64,000 nt of DNA from Microbacterium immunditiarum (GCF_013409785.1 NZ_JACCBV010000001.1:1426001-1490000), one strand, 5' to 3'; shown: positions 50,939-60,377, counted from the stretch's first letter. Translations and numbers: made by a program. Notes: generated from the letters alone by a model not told the origin.

Positions 50939-51994
50939 TCATGCGCCGGAGCGGGGCGTCGCGCGCATGTCGACCGCCATCGCCGACTCGAGCGAGTCCG
51001 GGTGTGCGGTCGAGGTCCGCATCACGAGCGTCGGCTTCAGGCGCACCTCCGTCGGCGGGAGCGTCGGGTCGGAGAGGTGGCGTTCCAGCAGCGCGACCGC
51101 GGCCGTGCCCTGCTCGCGCGGCACCTGTCGCAGCGTCGTGAGCGAGAACATCTCGGCGTACTCGTGGTCGTCGATGCCGACGACGCTCAATTCGCTGGGG
51201 ACCCGGATGCCGAGCCGCCGCGCCGCGATGATTGCGCCGATCGCGACCTCGTCGCACACGCCCACGATCGCGCTCGGGCGGCGGCGGGCGTCGCCCAGCA
51301 GATCGACGGCCGCCGCGTAGCCGCCGGGACACGTCACGTCGGAGGGCACGTGCCGCACGTGGTCGGCGAGTGCGGCATCCGTCATCGTCTCGATGTAGCC
51401 CGACATGCGGCGGCGGTCAACGTGGGCCCAGTGGGCCGTCGACCCGCCGCCGAGGAATACGATGTCGCGGTGGCCCAGGTCGATGAGGTGCTCGGTCGCG
51501 CGGCGCGCCGCGTGGCCGTCGTCGATCGACACGACGCTCGTCGCCGAGGTCGCGGCGACGACGCTCACGACCGGACGCTCGAGGGCGAGCATGCGCTCGA
51601 GCTCCTCGTCCTCCGGCTCGAGGCCCACCGCGATGAGCCCGTCGAAGCGCTTGCGCGCGAGGAAGTGCTCGAAGATGCGCCGACGCCCCGCAGTTCCCGG
51701 CTTCGCGTCGTAGAGCGCGAGGTCGAGCCCGCGCTCGAGGAGCGCGTGCTGGATACCCTCGAGCACCTCGGCGAAGAACCACCGGTTGACGTAGGGCATG
51801 ACGACGCCCACGGTCTGCGTCCGGCCGGTCGCGAGGCTGACCGCACTCGTCGACGGCACGTAGCCCAGCGTCGCGGCCGCCTCGGCCACGCGATCGCGCG
51901 TGCGCTCTGAGACGTAGCCCGAGCCCGTGAGCGCGCGGCTGGCCGTCGACTTCGAGACGCCGGCAAGGCGTGCGACGTCGGCGATGCCGGCCAC
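50939..51994 (-). CDS. LacI-family transcriptional repressor
   Basis: A 351-residue repressor. The HTH is at the N-terminus: AGIADVARLAGVSKSTASRALTGSGYVSE (location, residues 2-30), followed by a hinge helix and a sugar-binding domain (SVVGIDDHEYAEM near 245). GTG start with GGGAGGT upstream. Two palindromes of the GGAAnCGGTTCC type lie in the divergent promoter region, so it controls itself and the sugar ABC importer that starts at 52253, presumably relieved by the imported sugar. Confidence 0.94.
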   Translation of the reverse strand: MAGIADVARLAGVSKSTASRALTGSGYVSERTRDRVAEAAATLGYVPSTSAVSLATGRTQTVGVVMPYVNRWFFAEVLEGIQHALLERGLDLALYDAKPGTAGRRRIFEHFLARKRFDGLIAVGLEPEDEELERMLALERPVVSVVAATSATSVVSIDDGHAARRATEHLIDLGHRDIVFLGGGSTAHWAHVDRRRMSGYIETMTDAALADHVRHVPSDVTCPGGYAAAVDLLGDARRRPSAIVGVCDEVAIGAIIAARRLGIRVPSELSVVGIDDHEYAEMFSLTTLRQVPREQGTAAVALLERHLSDPTLPPTEVRLKPTLVMRTSTAHPDSLESAMAVDMRATPRSGA

Positions 51995-52055
51995 CGGACA
52001 CCTCCCTCGGTCCTACGCGCCGTCGCGCACCAGGGCACCGGCCCGCGGCTTTTCG

Positions 52056-52189
52056 GGAACCGGTTCCATCCCCATCCTGCCGTGGAAACCGTCCACGCGC
52101 TAGGGAGAGTCGTGGGGTTTATCGACTTGTGATCCCATGCGATTGTGCGGATGCACCGCATCCCCTAGCGTGATTCTGGAATCGGTTCC
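52056..52189. promoter_or_regulatory. LacI operators in the divergent control region
   Basis: GGAACCGGTTCC (52056-52067, perfect palindrome) and GGAATCGGTTCC (52178-52189, one mismatch) both match the central-CG operator type of LacI repressors; the first lies close to lacI, the second 64 nt before the importer. Their centres are about 122 bp apart, suited to looping. A different palindrome, CGTGGA-N5-TCCACG (52081-52097), lies between them. No other content was seen in 51995-52252. Confidence 0.75.
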
Positions 52190-52252
52190 CGAAGTTCCTT
52201 GCGCCGGTTCGGCGGGTCATTCGCATCCCGCACATCTCAACGAGGAGGACCA

Positions 52253-53587
52253 ATGAAGACACAGAGACGGGGGAGGCTCCTCATCTCGGTGGCCGCGGCA
52301 GGAGTCGCGGGTATCGCCCTCGCCGGGTGTTCCGGCGGCCCAGGATCGGGCGGCGGCGGTGACGACGAAGGTGGCGGCGGCGACAACGTCGTGACCATCT
52401 ACGGCACGATCGCGGACACAGAGGCCGAGCTTCTCGAGGAGTCGTGGGCCGACTGGGAGGAAGAGAACGGCATCGACATCCAGTACGAGTCGTCGAAGGA
52501 GTTCGAGGCTCAGATCGCCGTTCGCGCCCAGGGTGGCAACGCACCCGACATCGCGATCTTCCCGCAGCCGGGTCTGCTCGCCGACATGGCGACGCGCGGC
52601 TTCTTGAAGGAGGCGCCGCAGAGCGTCGCCGACAACGTCGCGGAGTACTGGACCGATGACTGGGCCGGCTACGGCACGGTCGAGGGCACGCTGTACGGCG
52701 CGCCGCTGATGGCGAGCGTCAAGGGCTGGATCTGGTACTCGCCTTCCACGTTCGAAGAGAACGGCTGGGAGATCCCGACCGACTGGCAGGGCCTGCTCGA
52801 CCTGACGGCGCAGATCCAGTCCGACATCGGCGGACCGCCGTGGTGCGTCGGCTTCGGCTCGGACGCCGCGACCGGCTGGCCCGGCACCGACTGGATCGAG
52901 GACGTCGTCCTGCGCCAGTCCGGCACCGAGGTCTACGACCAGTGGGTGGCGAACGAGGTGCCCTTCACGGACCCGGCGATCAAGTCGGCGTTCGATGAGG
53001 TGGGCAAGATCCTGCTCGACCCGAACTACGTCAACGCGGGCTTCGGCGGCCTCGACACGATCGTGACGACGCCGTTCGGCGATCCCGCCGCGGCTCTCGT
53101 GTCGGGTGAGTGCACGCTGCACCACCAGGCGTCGTTCTACGACGGGTTCATCACCGACGCAGGCGGCACCGTCGCCGAGGACGGCGACATCTGGGCCTTC
53201 ATCACCCCGGGCTTCGGCGGCGAGACCGGCGATGGCGCGGTCGTGACGGGCGGTGGCGAGATCGTCGGCGCGTTCGACGACTCCGAGTCGACTGTCGCGG
53301 TGCTCGAGTATCTGTCGAGCCCCGAGTGGGCCAACAGCCGCGTGGGCCTGGGTGGCGTGATCAGCGCCAACAAGGGTCTCGACCCCGAGAACGCCTCGAG
53401 CGAGATCCTGAAGGCCGCGATCGCGATCCTGCAGGACGACACGACGACCTTCCGGTTCGACGCATCCGACCTGATGCCGTCGGCCGTGGGCTCGGGCACG
53501 TTCTGGCAGGGCATGCGTGACTGGGTGAACGGCACGCCGACCGACACCGTCCTCGAGCAGATCGAGGCAGGCTGGCCGTCGAGCTGA
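52253..53587 (+). CDS. Sugar ABC importer substrate-binding lipoprotein (family 1)
   Basis: A 444-residue extracellular binding protein. Signal peptide with lipobox LAGCSGG (Cys at about residue 25), then a Gly/Asp-rich linker, then the mature domain starting VVTIYGTIADTEAELLEESWADWEEENGIDIQYESS (location). It resembles the alpha-glucoside (AglE-like) group of actinobacteria. The ATG at 52253 follows GAGGAGGA. A terminator-like hairpin lies just downstream, before the permeases. Confidence 0.92.
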   Translation: MKTQRRGRLLISVAAAGVAGIALAGCSGGPGSGGGGDDEGGGGDNVVTIYGTIADTEAELLEESWADWEEENGIDIQYESSKEFEAQIAVRAQGGNAPDIAIFPQPGLLADMATRGFLKEAPQSVADNVAEYWTDDWAGYGTVEGTLYGAPLMASVKGWIWYSPSTFEENGWEIPTDWQGLLDLTAQIQSDIGGPPWCVGFGSDAATGWPGTDWIEDVVLRQSGTEVYDQWVANEVPFTDPAIKSAFDEVGKILLDPNYVNAGFGGLDTIVTTPFGDPAAALVSGECTLHHQASFYDGFITDAGGTVAEDGDIWAFITPGFGGETGDGAVVTGGGEIVGAFDDSESTVAVLEYLSSPEWANSRVGLGGVISANKGLDPENASSEILKAAIAILQDDTTTFRFDASDLMPSAVGSGTFWQGMRDWVNGTPTDTVLEQIEAGWPSS

Positions 53588-53594
53588 CCTTCGT

Positions 53595-53630
53595 GAACGG
53601 GGCCGCCCTTCCCAAAGGGCGGCCCCGTTC
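53595..53630 (+). terminator. Attenuating hairpin between binding protein and permease genes
   Basis: Sixteen-base arms GAACGGGGCCGCCCTT (53595-53610) and AAGGGCGGCCCCGTTC (53615-53630), 4-nt loop, no T tract. Like the hairpin at 18381, it follows a binding-protein gene and would make that message more abundant than the permease message. Confidence 0.8.
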
Positions 53631-53686
53631 CCTACCGTGATCGCTAGGGACGTCCCCGGGTCCGACGACGCACTCGAAAGGAATCC

Positions 53687-54820
53687 ATGTCCGACTTCTT
53701 CAGATGGTTGAGCACGCTCAACCCGTGGCTGGAGATCATCGTGATCGTCGGGATCTTCCTCGCCGTGGTGGGGTTGATCCTGTTCTTCATCGAGATCGCG
53801 CCGCGAAAAGGACGGATGTACACGATCATCCGTCTCATCGCGTGCGTGCTCGGTCCCGTACTGGTGCTCTTCCTGCTCCAGTCCTGGGTCGAGGCGATGA
53901 TCGCAGCGGCCGTGCTCGGCCTGCTTTTCTTCTTCCTGGACAAGCGCGCGCGCGATGGTGCGGGCTCGCTGTTCCAGTTGTTCGGGTTCCTGACACCCGC
54001 GATCGTCCTGCTGGCCATCGGGCTCATCGTGCCGACGATCCAGACCACGGTCCAGGCGTTCATGAACTCCCGCGGAAACACCTTCGTGGGCTTCGAGAAC
54101 TTCGCGTGGATCTTCACGCAGCCGGCCAACGTGCGCATCGTCATCAACACGATCGTGTGGGTGCTGGTCGCGCCGATCATCTCGACGATCGCCGGTCTCG
54201 CGTACGCGTACTTCATCGACAAGTCCCGCGGTGAGCGGTACTACAAGATCCTCGTGTTCATGCCGATGGCCATCTCGTTCGTGGGCGCTTCGATCATCTG
54301 GCGCTTCATGTACACGGTGCGTCCGGCCGGGTCGAACCAGATCGGCTTCCTGAACCAGATCATCGTGTGGTTCGGCGGTCAGCCGCTGAACTTCCTGGCG
54401 GTCGAGCCGTGGAACACGCTGTTCCTCATCGTCGTCCTGATCTGGATCCAGACCGGTTTCGCGATGGTGATCCTCTCGGCCGCGATCAAGGGCGTGCCGA
54501 CCGAGCAGCTCGAAGCGGCGGAGCTCGACGGAACGAACGCGTGGCAGAAGTTCATCAACGTCGTGGTCCCCGGCATCCGGCCCGCGCTCATCGTCGTCCT
54601 GACGACCATCTCGATCGCCTCGCTCAAGGTCTTCGACATCGTCCGGACCATGACGGCGGGGGCGAACAACACGTCGGTCCTCGCGAATGAGATGTACACC
54701 CAGTTCCGCAGCTTCGAGGCGGGGCGCTCGGCCGCGTTCGCGGTGATCCTGTTCATCCTCGTCCTGCCGATCGTCATCTACAACGCGGTGCAGCTGAAGA
54801 AGCAGCGGGAGGTGCGCTGA
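53687..54820 (+). CDS. Sugar ABC importer permease 1, with extra N-terminal membrane region
   Basis: A 377-residue MalF/UgpA-like permease. Its first ~95 residues hold about three hydrophobic segments (around LEIIVIVGIFLAVVGLILFF, LIACVLGPVLVLFLL and AMIAAAVLGLLFFFL) not found in the standard ~300-residue permease; the canonical part then begins at FGFLTPAIVLLAIGLIVP. The coupling loop EQLEAAELDGTNAWQKFINVVVPGIRP (location) has the usual EAAxxxG pattern. GAAAGGA precedes the ATG. The stop overlaps the next start (TGATG). Confidence 0.9.
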   Translation: MSDFFRWLSTLNPWLEIIVIVGIFLAVVGLILFFIEIAPRKGRMYTIIRLIACVLGPVLVLFLLQSWVEAMIAAAVLGLLFFFLDKRARDGAGSLFQLFGFLTPAIVLLAIGLIVPTIQTTVQAFMNSRGNTFVGFENFAWIFTQPANVRIVINTIVWVLVAPIISTIAGLAYAYFIDKSRGERYYKILVFMPMAISFVGASIIWRFMYTVRPAGSNQIGFLNQIIVWFGGQPLNFLAVEPWNTLFLIVVLIWIQTGFAMVILSAAIKGVPTEQLEAAELDGTNAWQKFINVVVPGIRPALIVVLTTISIASLKVFDIVRTMTAGANNTSVLANEMYTQFRSFEAGRSAAFAVILFILVLPIVIYNAVQLKKQREVR

Positions 54821-55791
54821 TGAGCGCGGTGATGCCCGTCGATCTGCCGATCGACGAAGAAGGCCAGGACGAACTGAGCCGCGGCGCGCGCCGGGCCGAC
54901 AAGATCCAGCTCGGGGCGACCAAGCGCAAGCTGTCGTCGCCGTGGGCCACTGCGGCTGCGCTCATCATCGCCGTCCTGTGGACCATCCCGACGTTCGGGC
55001 TGCTGATCTCCTCGTTCCGTCCGCGTGAGCTCATCCAGACGACGGGTTGGTGGACGGTCTTCGAGAACTGGGGCTGGACGCTCGACAACTACTCGACCGC
55101 CCTTCAGACGGGCAACAGCCAGCTGAACATGGCGGGTGCGTTCGTCAACTCGTTCGCGATCACCATCCCGGCGACGGTCATCCCGATCTCGATCGCGCTG
55201 CTCGCGGCGTACGCGTTCGCGTGGATGGACTTCCGCGGCAAGGACACGCTGTTCATCCTCGTTTTCGCGCTGCAGATCGTGCCGATCCAGATGGCCCTCA
55301 TCCCGCTTCTGCAGCTGTTCTCGCAGGGCACGATCTTCGGGTTCCCCGTGATCGAGGCGTTCGGCTCGTTCGGCTACGCGCAGGTGTGGATCGCCCACAC
55401 GATCTTCGCCCTGCCGCTGACGATCTACCTGCTCCACAACTTCGTCTCGGAGATCCCGCGCGAGGTGATCGAGGCGGCCCGCGTCGACGGCGCCGGGCAC
55501 GGGCAGATCTTCTTCCGGCTGATCCTGCCGCTCACGATGCCGGCGATCGCGTCGGTCGCGATCTTCCAGTTCCTCTGGGTGTGGAACGACCTGCTCGTGG
55601 CCCTCATCTTCGCCGACGGCAACGTGGCCCCGATCACGAAGCTGCTGGCCGAGATGACCGGAAGCCGCGGACAGGACTGGCACCTGCTGACGGCCGGTGC
55701 GTTCATCGCACTGGTGGTTCCGCTGGTCGTCTTCCTGTCGTTGCAGCGGTTCTTCGTGCGAGGTCTGCTGGCAGGCTCCACGAAGGGATAA
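54820..55791 (+). CDS. Sugar ABC importer permease 2
   Basis: A 323-residue MalG/UgpE-like permease with a ~45-residue cytosolic N-terminus, six membrane segments, and the coupling loop EVIEAARVDGAGHGQIFFRLILPL (location). It pairs with permease 1. No ATPase gene follows; such importers in actinobacteria use a shared MsiK-type ATPase encoded elsewhere. A terminator at 55809 ends the operon. No glycosidase is adjacent. Confidence 0.93.
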   Translation: MSAVMPVDLPIDEEGQDELSRGARRADKIQLGATKRKLSSPWATAAALIIAVLWTIPTFGLLISSFRPRELIQTTGWWTVFENWGWTLDNYSTALQTGNSQLNMAGAFVNSFAITIPATVIPISIALLAAYAFAWMDFRGKDTLFILVFALQIVPIQMALIPLLQLFSQGTIFGFPVIEAFGSFGYAQVWIAHTIFALPLTIYLLHNFVSEIPREVIEAARVDGAGHGQIFFRLILPLTMPAIASVAIFQFLWVWNDLLVALIFADGNVAPITKLLAEMTGSRGQDWHLLTAGAFIALVVPLVVFLSLQRFFVRGLLAGSTKG

Positions 55792-55808
55792 TCGGTCACG
55801 ACCGTACC

Positions 55809-55842
55809 GCGCGGCGCACGCTCCACGGGGCGTGCGCCGCGC
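55809..55842 (+). terminator. Hairpin terminator after the sugar importer operon
   Basis: Thirteen-base arms GCGCGGCGCACGC (55809-55821) and GCGTGCGCCGCGC (55830-55842), 8-nt loop. Lies 20 nt before the P-type ATPase gene. Confidence 0.75.
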
Positions 55843-55861
55843 AGTCATCGTGGCGGGACGA

Positions 55862-58288
55862 ATGAGCGAGCTGATCGAGTCCGAGACGGATGCCGCGGCA
55901 TCCGTCGACCCCGATGTCGGCCTGAGCGCCGCCGACGTCGCCGAGCGCACGGCGTCCGGACAGACGAACGCCTTCGAGACGCGCACGAGCCGGAGTGCCT
56001 GGTCGATCATCCGCGCGAACGTGTTCACGTCGTTCAACGGGATCGTGCTCGCGTGCTTCGCCGTGCTGCTCGTGCTCGGCCGGTGGCAGGACGCGCTCTT
56101 CGGGCTCATCGCGCTCGCGAACTCGATCATCGGCGGCGTGCAGGAGTTCCGCGCGAAGCGCGCGCTGGATCGCCTCGCGCTGCTCAACGCGCCACGTGCG
56201 CGCGTGCGGCGCGACGGCATCGAGACCGAGCCGCTCCCGTCCGACGTCGTCATCGACGACGTGCTCGTGCTCCGCGCGGGCGATCAGGTTCCCGCCGACG
56301 CCGTCGTGCTGCGCTCGCGCGGGCTGCAGGTCGACGAGTCGTTGCTCACTGGCGAGTCCGACGCGGTCGACAAGAACGCCGACGACGAGGTGCTGTCGGG
56401 GTCGATCGTGATGGCCGGACAGGGCGAGGCGCGGGTCGTGCGGGTCGGGGCGGGTGCCTTCGCCAACCGCATCGCCGCCGAGGTGAAGCGCTTCTCGCTC
56501 GTGGCGAGCGAGCTGCGGTCGTCGATCGATCGCGTGCTGAAGTGGGTCGGATGGGGCCTCGGCCCGATCGGGCTCCTCGTGCTGAACGCGCAGGTGATGG
56601 TCGCGGGCGGCTGGGTCGAGGCGTGGGACACGGGCGGCTGGGTGCAGGCCGTCGTCAACGCGGTGGCCTCGATCACGGCGATGATCCCGCTCGGCCTCGT
56701 GCTCATGACGTCGATCGCGTTCGCCGTCGGGGCGGCGCGCCTCGCGAGGCGCAAAGTGCTCGTGAACGAGCTTCCTGCCGTCGAGGGCCTCGCGCGGGTG
56801 GATGTCGTGTGCCTCGACAAGACCGGCACGATCACGCAGGGCGACATCCGCTTCGACTCCGCGCACCCGCTCGACGCCGTCCCGTCCGGGTGGGAGGGCG
56901 CCCTCGCGTGGTACGGCGCCGCGCCCGACGCGAATGCGACGGCGCGATGCCTCCGTGACCCGTACCCGCTCGCACACGAGCTCGACCCGGTGGCGTACGT
57001 GCCGTTCTCGTCGGCGCGCAAGTGGAGTGCCGTGACCTTGGCGCCGGATGCCGGCACCTGGGTGCTCGGCGCACCCGAGATGGTCCTCGGCGATGAGGTT
57101 CTCGAGGGCGACGGAGCGCTCGCAGGCCTCCATGGAGAGCTCATCTCGACGGGCCGCCGCACCCTTGTGCTCGCGCACACCGAGCGTTCCCTCACAGAGG
57201 CGGACGTCGACGCCGAGCGCCTGCCCGACGGACTGCGGGCGGCGGTCATCGTGGCGTTCCGCGAGACGGTGAGACCGGATGCCACCCAGACGCTCGCGTA
57301 TTTCGCGGCGCAGGGCGTCGGCATCCGCATCATCTCCGGCGACCATCCGCGCACCGTCGCCGCGATCGCCCGCCAGGTGGGGATCGACGTGGACGGCGGC
57401 TTCGACGCGCGAAGGCTGCCCGACGATGACGACGAGCTCGCCGAGGTGCTCGAGCACAATACCGTCTTCGGGCGCGTGAGCCCCGAGCAGAAGCAGCGCA
57501 TGGTCGTCGCGCTGCAGCGTGCCGGGCACACGGTCGCGATGACGGGCGACGGGGTCAACGATGCGCTCGCCATCAAGACCGCCGACCTCGGCATCGCGAT
57601 GAACTCGGGCTCGGCGGCGACGAGGGCCGTCGCACAGCTCGTGCTCCTCGACGACCGGTTCTCGCACCTGCCCGGGGTCGTCGCCGAGGGGCGCCAGGTG
57701 ATCGCGAACATCGAGCGCGTGTCGATGCTCTTCCTCACGAAGACGGTCTACGCGACCGGTCTCGCGATCCTGTTCGGCCTTCTCCTGCTGGAGTTCCCGT
57801 TCCTGCCTCGGCAACTCTCGATCACGGACGGCCTCACTATCGGGCTCCCCGCGTTCTTCCTCGCGCTGATGCCGAACGGGCAGCGCTACGTTCCCGGATT
57901 CCTGCGCCGCTCGCTCAGCTTCGCGATCCCCGCGGGCGTGATCATCGCGACCGCGCTGACGACCTACACCCTCGTCGCACGGTCCCTCGGGGTGCCCCAG
58001 CCCGAACTGCGCACGGGATCGACGATCATCCTCGCCGTCGTCGGGATCTGGGTGCTGACGGTGCTCTCACGCCCGATCACGCGCGTGAAGGGCCTCGTGA
58101 TCGGCACCATGTTCATCGGGCTGGTCGGGATTTACACGATCCCGCTCCTCACGCGGTTCTTCGAGCTCGTCGACCCCGGAGAGACAGCCGCCTACCTCGT
58201 CGCGCTTGTCACGGTGCTCACGATCGGGGCGATCGAGATCGTGCGGTTCTTCCATCGGCGGTATCTCGCACGACGCTGGGATCTGTGA
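55862..58288 (+). CDS. Cation-transporting P-type ATPase (CtpE-like)
   Basis: An 808-residue P-type ATPase. Actuator motif LLTGESDAV, phosphorylation motif CLDKTGTITQ, hinge MTGDGVNDALAIKTADLGIAM, and TSIAFAVGAARLARRKVLV before the P domain. There is no N-terminal metal-binding CxxC domain, which argues against copper or cadmium/zinc types; layout and length match CtpE of Mycobacterium, associated with calcium uptake. Transmembrane count is about ten. The ATG at 55862 has only a weak GGGACGA upstream. No regulator is adjacent. Ion specificity is inferred. Confidence 0.88.
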   Translation: MSELIESETDAAASVDPDVGLSAADVAERTASGQTNAFETRTSRSAWSIIRANVFTSFNGIVLACFAVLLVLGRWQDALFGLIALANSIIGGVQEFRAKRALDRLALLNAPRARVRRDGIETEPLPSDVVIDDVLVLRAGDQVPADAVVLRSRGLQVDESLLTGESDAVDKNADDEVLSGSIVMAGQGEARVVRVGAGAFANRIAAEVKRFSLVASELRSSIDRVLKWVGWGLGPIGLLVLNAQVMVAGGWVEAWDTGGWVQAVVNAVASITAMIPLGLVLMTSIAFAVGAARLARRKVLVNELPAVEGLARVDVVCLDKTGTITQGDIRFDSAHPLDAVPSGWEGALAWYGAAPDANATARCLRDPYPLAHELDPVAYVPFSSARKWSAVTLAPDAGTWVLGAPEMVLGDEVLEGDGALAGLHGELISTGRRTLVLAHTERSLTEADVDAERLPDGLRAAVIVAFRETVRPDATQTLAYFAAQGVGIRIISGDHPRTVAAIARQVGIDVDGGFDARRLPDDDDELAEVLEHNTVFGRVSPEQKQRMVVALQRAGHTVAMTGDGVNDALAIKTADLGIAMNSGSAATRAVAQLVLLDDRFSHLPGVVAEGRQVIANIERVSMLFLTKTVYATGLAILFGLLLLEFPFLPRQLSITDGLTIGLPAFFLALMPNGQRYVPGFLRRSLSFAIPAGVIIATALTTYTLVARSLGVPQPELRTGSTIILAVVGIWVLTVLSRPITRVKGLVIGTMFIGLVGIYTIPLLTRFFELVDPGETAAYLVALVTVLTIGAIEIVRFFHRRYLARRWDL

Positions 58289-58294
58289 CGTCGG

Positions 58295-58735
58295 TCACAC
58301 GGGTGGCGGCACGACGGATGCCTCAGCCTCCGCGATCGCGCGAAACCATCGCGACCCCGGCGGAGCCCACAGCGCGACCACGATGAAGACCTCGACGGCG
58401 AGGACCACCGAAGCGACGAGATCCCACGAGTCCGTCGAGAAGATCGTGACGACCTGAAGCGCGGACTGGACGACGAGGTACGCCGTGACGAGCAGCCGCG
58501 CAAAGCGGCTTCCGCGGCTGAGTCCCGACGCGAGGGCGAGCGAGAGGAGCCCGAACAGGATCGTGCCGGCGCCGAGCAGCGACACCGGCAGCACGGCATC
58601 CGGCTCCACGCGGTAGCGGCTGAGCAGCACGAGCAGCCCGAGCGCGACGTTCGACAGCCCGCTCAGGTACACGAACACGACCGCGGCGGCGACGACGGCG
58701 GGACGCCGTGGCCGGGGACGGCTCGGAGCGGTCAC
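58295..58735 (-). CDS. Four-TM membrane protein of unknown function
   Basis: A 146-residue protein, with hydrophobic segments at about residues 13-36, 47-70, 78-98 and 104-124 and a basic N-terminus (PRPRRP). No named family recognised. It lies convergent with the P-type ATPase (6 nt between stops) and 16 nt downstream of the DUF305 gene, so it may be the last gene of the unit running 60153 to 58295. Confidence 0.65.
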   Translation of the reverse strand: MTAPSRPRPRRPAVVAAAVVFVYLSGLSNVALGLLVLLSRYRVEPDAVLPVSLLGAGTILFGLLSLALASGLSRGSRFARLLVTAYLVVQSALQVVTIFSTDSWDLVASVVLAVEVFIVVALWAPPGSRWFRAIAEAEASVVPPPV

Positions 58736-58751
58736 GCGACCACTGTAGAGG

Positions 58752-59426
58752 TCAGCTCGTGCAGGCCAGTCGTGCCTGCACCGACTGCATCGCGTCGATC
58801 TCGGCCGTCTGCGCGACCTTCATGCTCTCGGCGACCGCGAGCACGCGCGGCTCCGACCCGAGCTCGAGCACCGCGTCGACCATCGGGATCGCGCCCTCGT
58901 GGTGACGGATCATGAGCTCGGTGAAGAGGCAGTCGGCGTCGGCACCCTCGGCGGCGCGGAGCTGCGCGAGCTCGGCCTCGCTCGCCATGCCCATGGCTTC
59001 GCGCATCTCGGCATCCGTCAAGGGCTCATCGGATGCGCCGGCCCCGTGACCGTGCTCGTCGTCTGCGCCGCTCATCCACGCCATCGGCGCGCCCCCGGCC
59101 TGCGGCAGCCCCCACTGGACGAGCCAGTCGAACATCTCGCCGCGCTGCGCCGACTGTCCGGTCGCGATGTCGTACGAGAGCGCCCGCAGCTCGTCGTCGC
59201 CGGTCTTGCGGTAGAGCTCCATCGCCATCTCGACGGCCTGCGCGTGATGCACCTGCATGTCGCGCGCGAATCCGGCCTCGGCGGAGTGGTTCGCGGGCGC
59301 GAGCGAGGGGGACGAGCCGAACGTCGAGAAGCGCCCGATCGCGAACGCGAGGGCGGCGGCCGCCAGCACGACGAGCGCGGGCACGAGCCAGCGCGCGGTG
59401 CGGGAGGGGCGCTCCGGGGCGGTCAT
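58752..59426 (-). CDS. DUF305 family secreted/membrane-anchored protein
   Basis: A 224-residue protein: an N-terminal membrane anchor (~residues 12-32), then a four-helix DUF305 domain with the metal-suggestive motifs FARDMQVHHAQAVEMAM and FTELMIRHHEGAIPM, each with paired His. A His/Gly/Asp-rich loop (DDEHGHGAG) and many Met residues occur in between. Ends with a C-terminal Cys. DUF305 proteins are often linked with copper, but no copper operon is visible here. It is 7 nt downstream of the DUF3105 gene. Confidence 0.88.
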   Translation of the reverse strand: MTAPERPSRTARWLVPALVVLAAAALAFAIGRFSTFGSSPSLAPANHSAEAGFARDMQVHHAQAVEMAMELYRKTGDDELRALSYDIATGQSAQRGEMFDWLVQWGLPQAGGAPMAWMSGADDEHGHGAGASDEPLTDAEMREAMGMASEAELAQLRAAEGADADCLFTELMIRHHEGAIPMVDAVLELGSEPRVLAVAESMKVAQTAEIDAMQSVQARLACTS

Positions 59427-59433
59427 GCCCGCG

Positions 59434-60153
59434 TCACGAGACCTTGCCCGGGCCGTCCAGCGCGCCGGTGCAGGCGGCGTTCGGCTCGGGCGCGTTCTGG
59501 TTGCGCCAGTACTCCTCGAAGAACTGCCCGATGCGCTCGTCGTCGGCGGAGTCGACCTTGAGCTGCGCGTTCCACGCGCTGAGCGCGATGGGCGTGTCGA
59601 TGCCCTCGTACGGCGACAGGATCACGTAGCTCGAGGGGAGCTTGCGCTCGAGCGCGTTGAGCTCGTCGTCGCTGAGTCCGTCGGCGTCGTAGGTCACCCA
59701 CACGGCGCCGTGCTCGAGCGAGTGCACCGCGTTCTCGTTGGGCTGGGGCTCGGTGTAGATGCCGCAGTTGAGCCACACGGCGTTGTGCGGACCGCCGGCG
59801 GGCGGGGTCTGCTCGTAGTCGACGGCGCCCTCGACGTGGTTGGTCTCGTTCGTGAAGGTCTCGACGCCCTGGATCTCGACACCCTCGCCGCCCGCGGTGT
59901 AGCTGGCGGGAGGAGGGGGAGCGAACGCGAACGACGCGATGATCGCGACGACGATGCCCACGACCGCGACGGCGCCGACGGCCCAGCCGACGACCTTGCC
60001 GCGGCGGCGACGGGCGAGCTGCTTCTGGTATTCGGCCAGCTTCTCCTGGCGCTTCTGCTCGCGCTGCTGCTTGACGGTGAGGTTGATCTCGGCCCGCTTG
60101 GCGGGGTTGCCGCTCGTGCGCTTGTCGGTGGGGCGCGGGGATGTCGGGGTCAT
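59434..60153 (-). CDS. DUF3105 membrane-anchored protein
   Basis: A 239-residue protein: charged cytosolic N-terminus (KQQREQKRQEKLAEYQKQL, coiled-coil-like), one membrane segment (~residues 52-73), and an extracytoplasmic domain with NAVWLNCGIY, HSLEHGAVWVTYD and FFEEYWRNQNAPEPNA, the family signature of DUF3105. In actinobacteria this gene is commonly paired with DUF305, as here, so the two probably act together, possibly in metal binding outside the cell. Biochemical function unknown. Confidence 0.88.
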   Translation of the reverse strand: MTPTSPRPTDKRTSGNPAKRAEINLTVKQQREQKRQEKLAEYQKQLARRRRGKVVGWAVGAVAVVGIVVAIIASFAFAPPPPASYTAGGEGVEIQGVETFTNETNHVEGAVDYEQTPPAGGPHNAVWLNCGIYTEPQPNENAVHSLEHGAVWVTYDADGLSDDELNALERKLPSSYVILSPYEGIDTPIALSAWNAQLKVDSADDERIGQFFEEYWRNQNAPEPNAACTGALDGPGKVS

Positions 60154-60347
60154 GTGGCGCTGATCTCGGCTCGGGCGCCCGGCGGGCGACGGACAACGGA
60201 TGCGGCGGGCAGAGCAGGCCCGCTGGCACAAGCCTATTCGTCTCGATGCATCCGCCGCCTGTGAACCAGCCCGGGCAATGGGAGAAGTACGCCGTGAATC
60301 GGGTATTGCCGGGTCGTTTCGGTCGCGGGAGGGTTCGCGGCATCCGA

Positions 60348-60375
60348 TAGCATGGACCGGCCCCGAATCGATTCG
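60348..60375 (+). promoter_or_regulatory. Bcr/CflA exporter promoter with palindrome
   Basis: TAGCAT (60348-60353) is a likely -10 box, and the perfect palindrome CGAATCGATTCG (60364-60375) lies just after the expected start site, the position for a TetR/MarR-type operator. The 60154-60574 region also carries the DUF3105 promoter on the other strand and a possible leader ORF (60378-60578). Confidence 0.45.
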
Positions 60376-60377
60376 AG

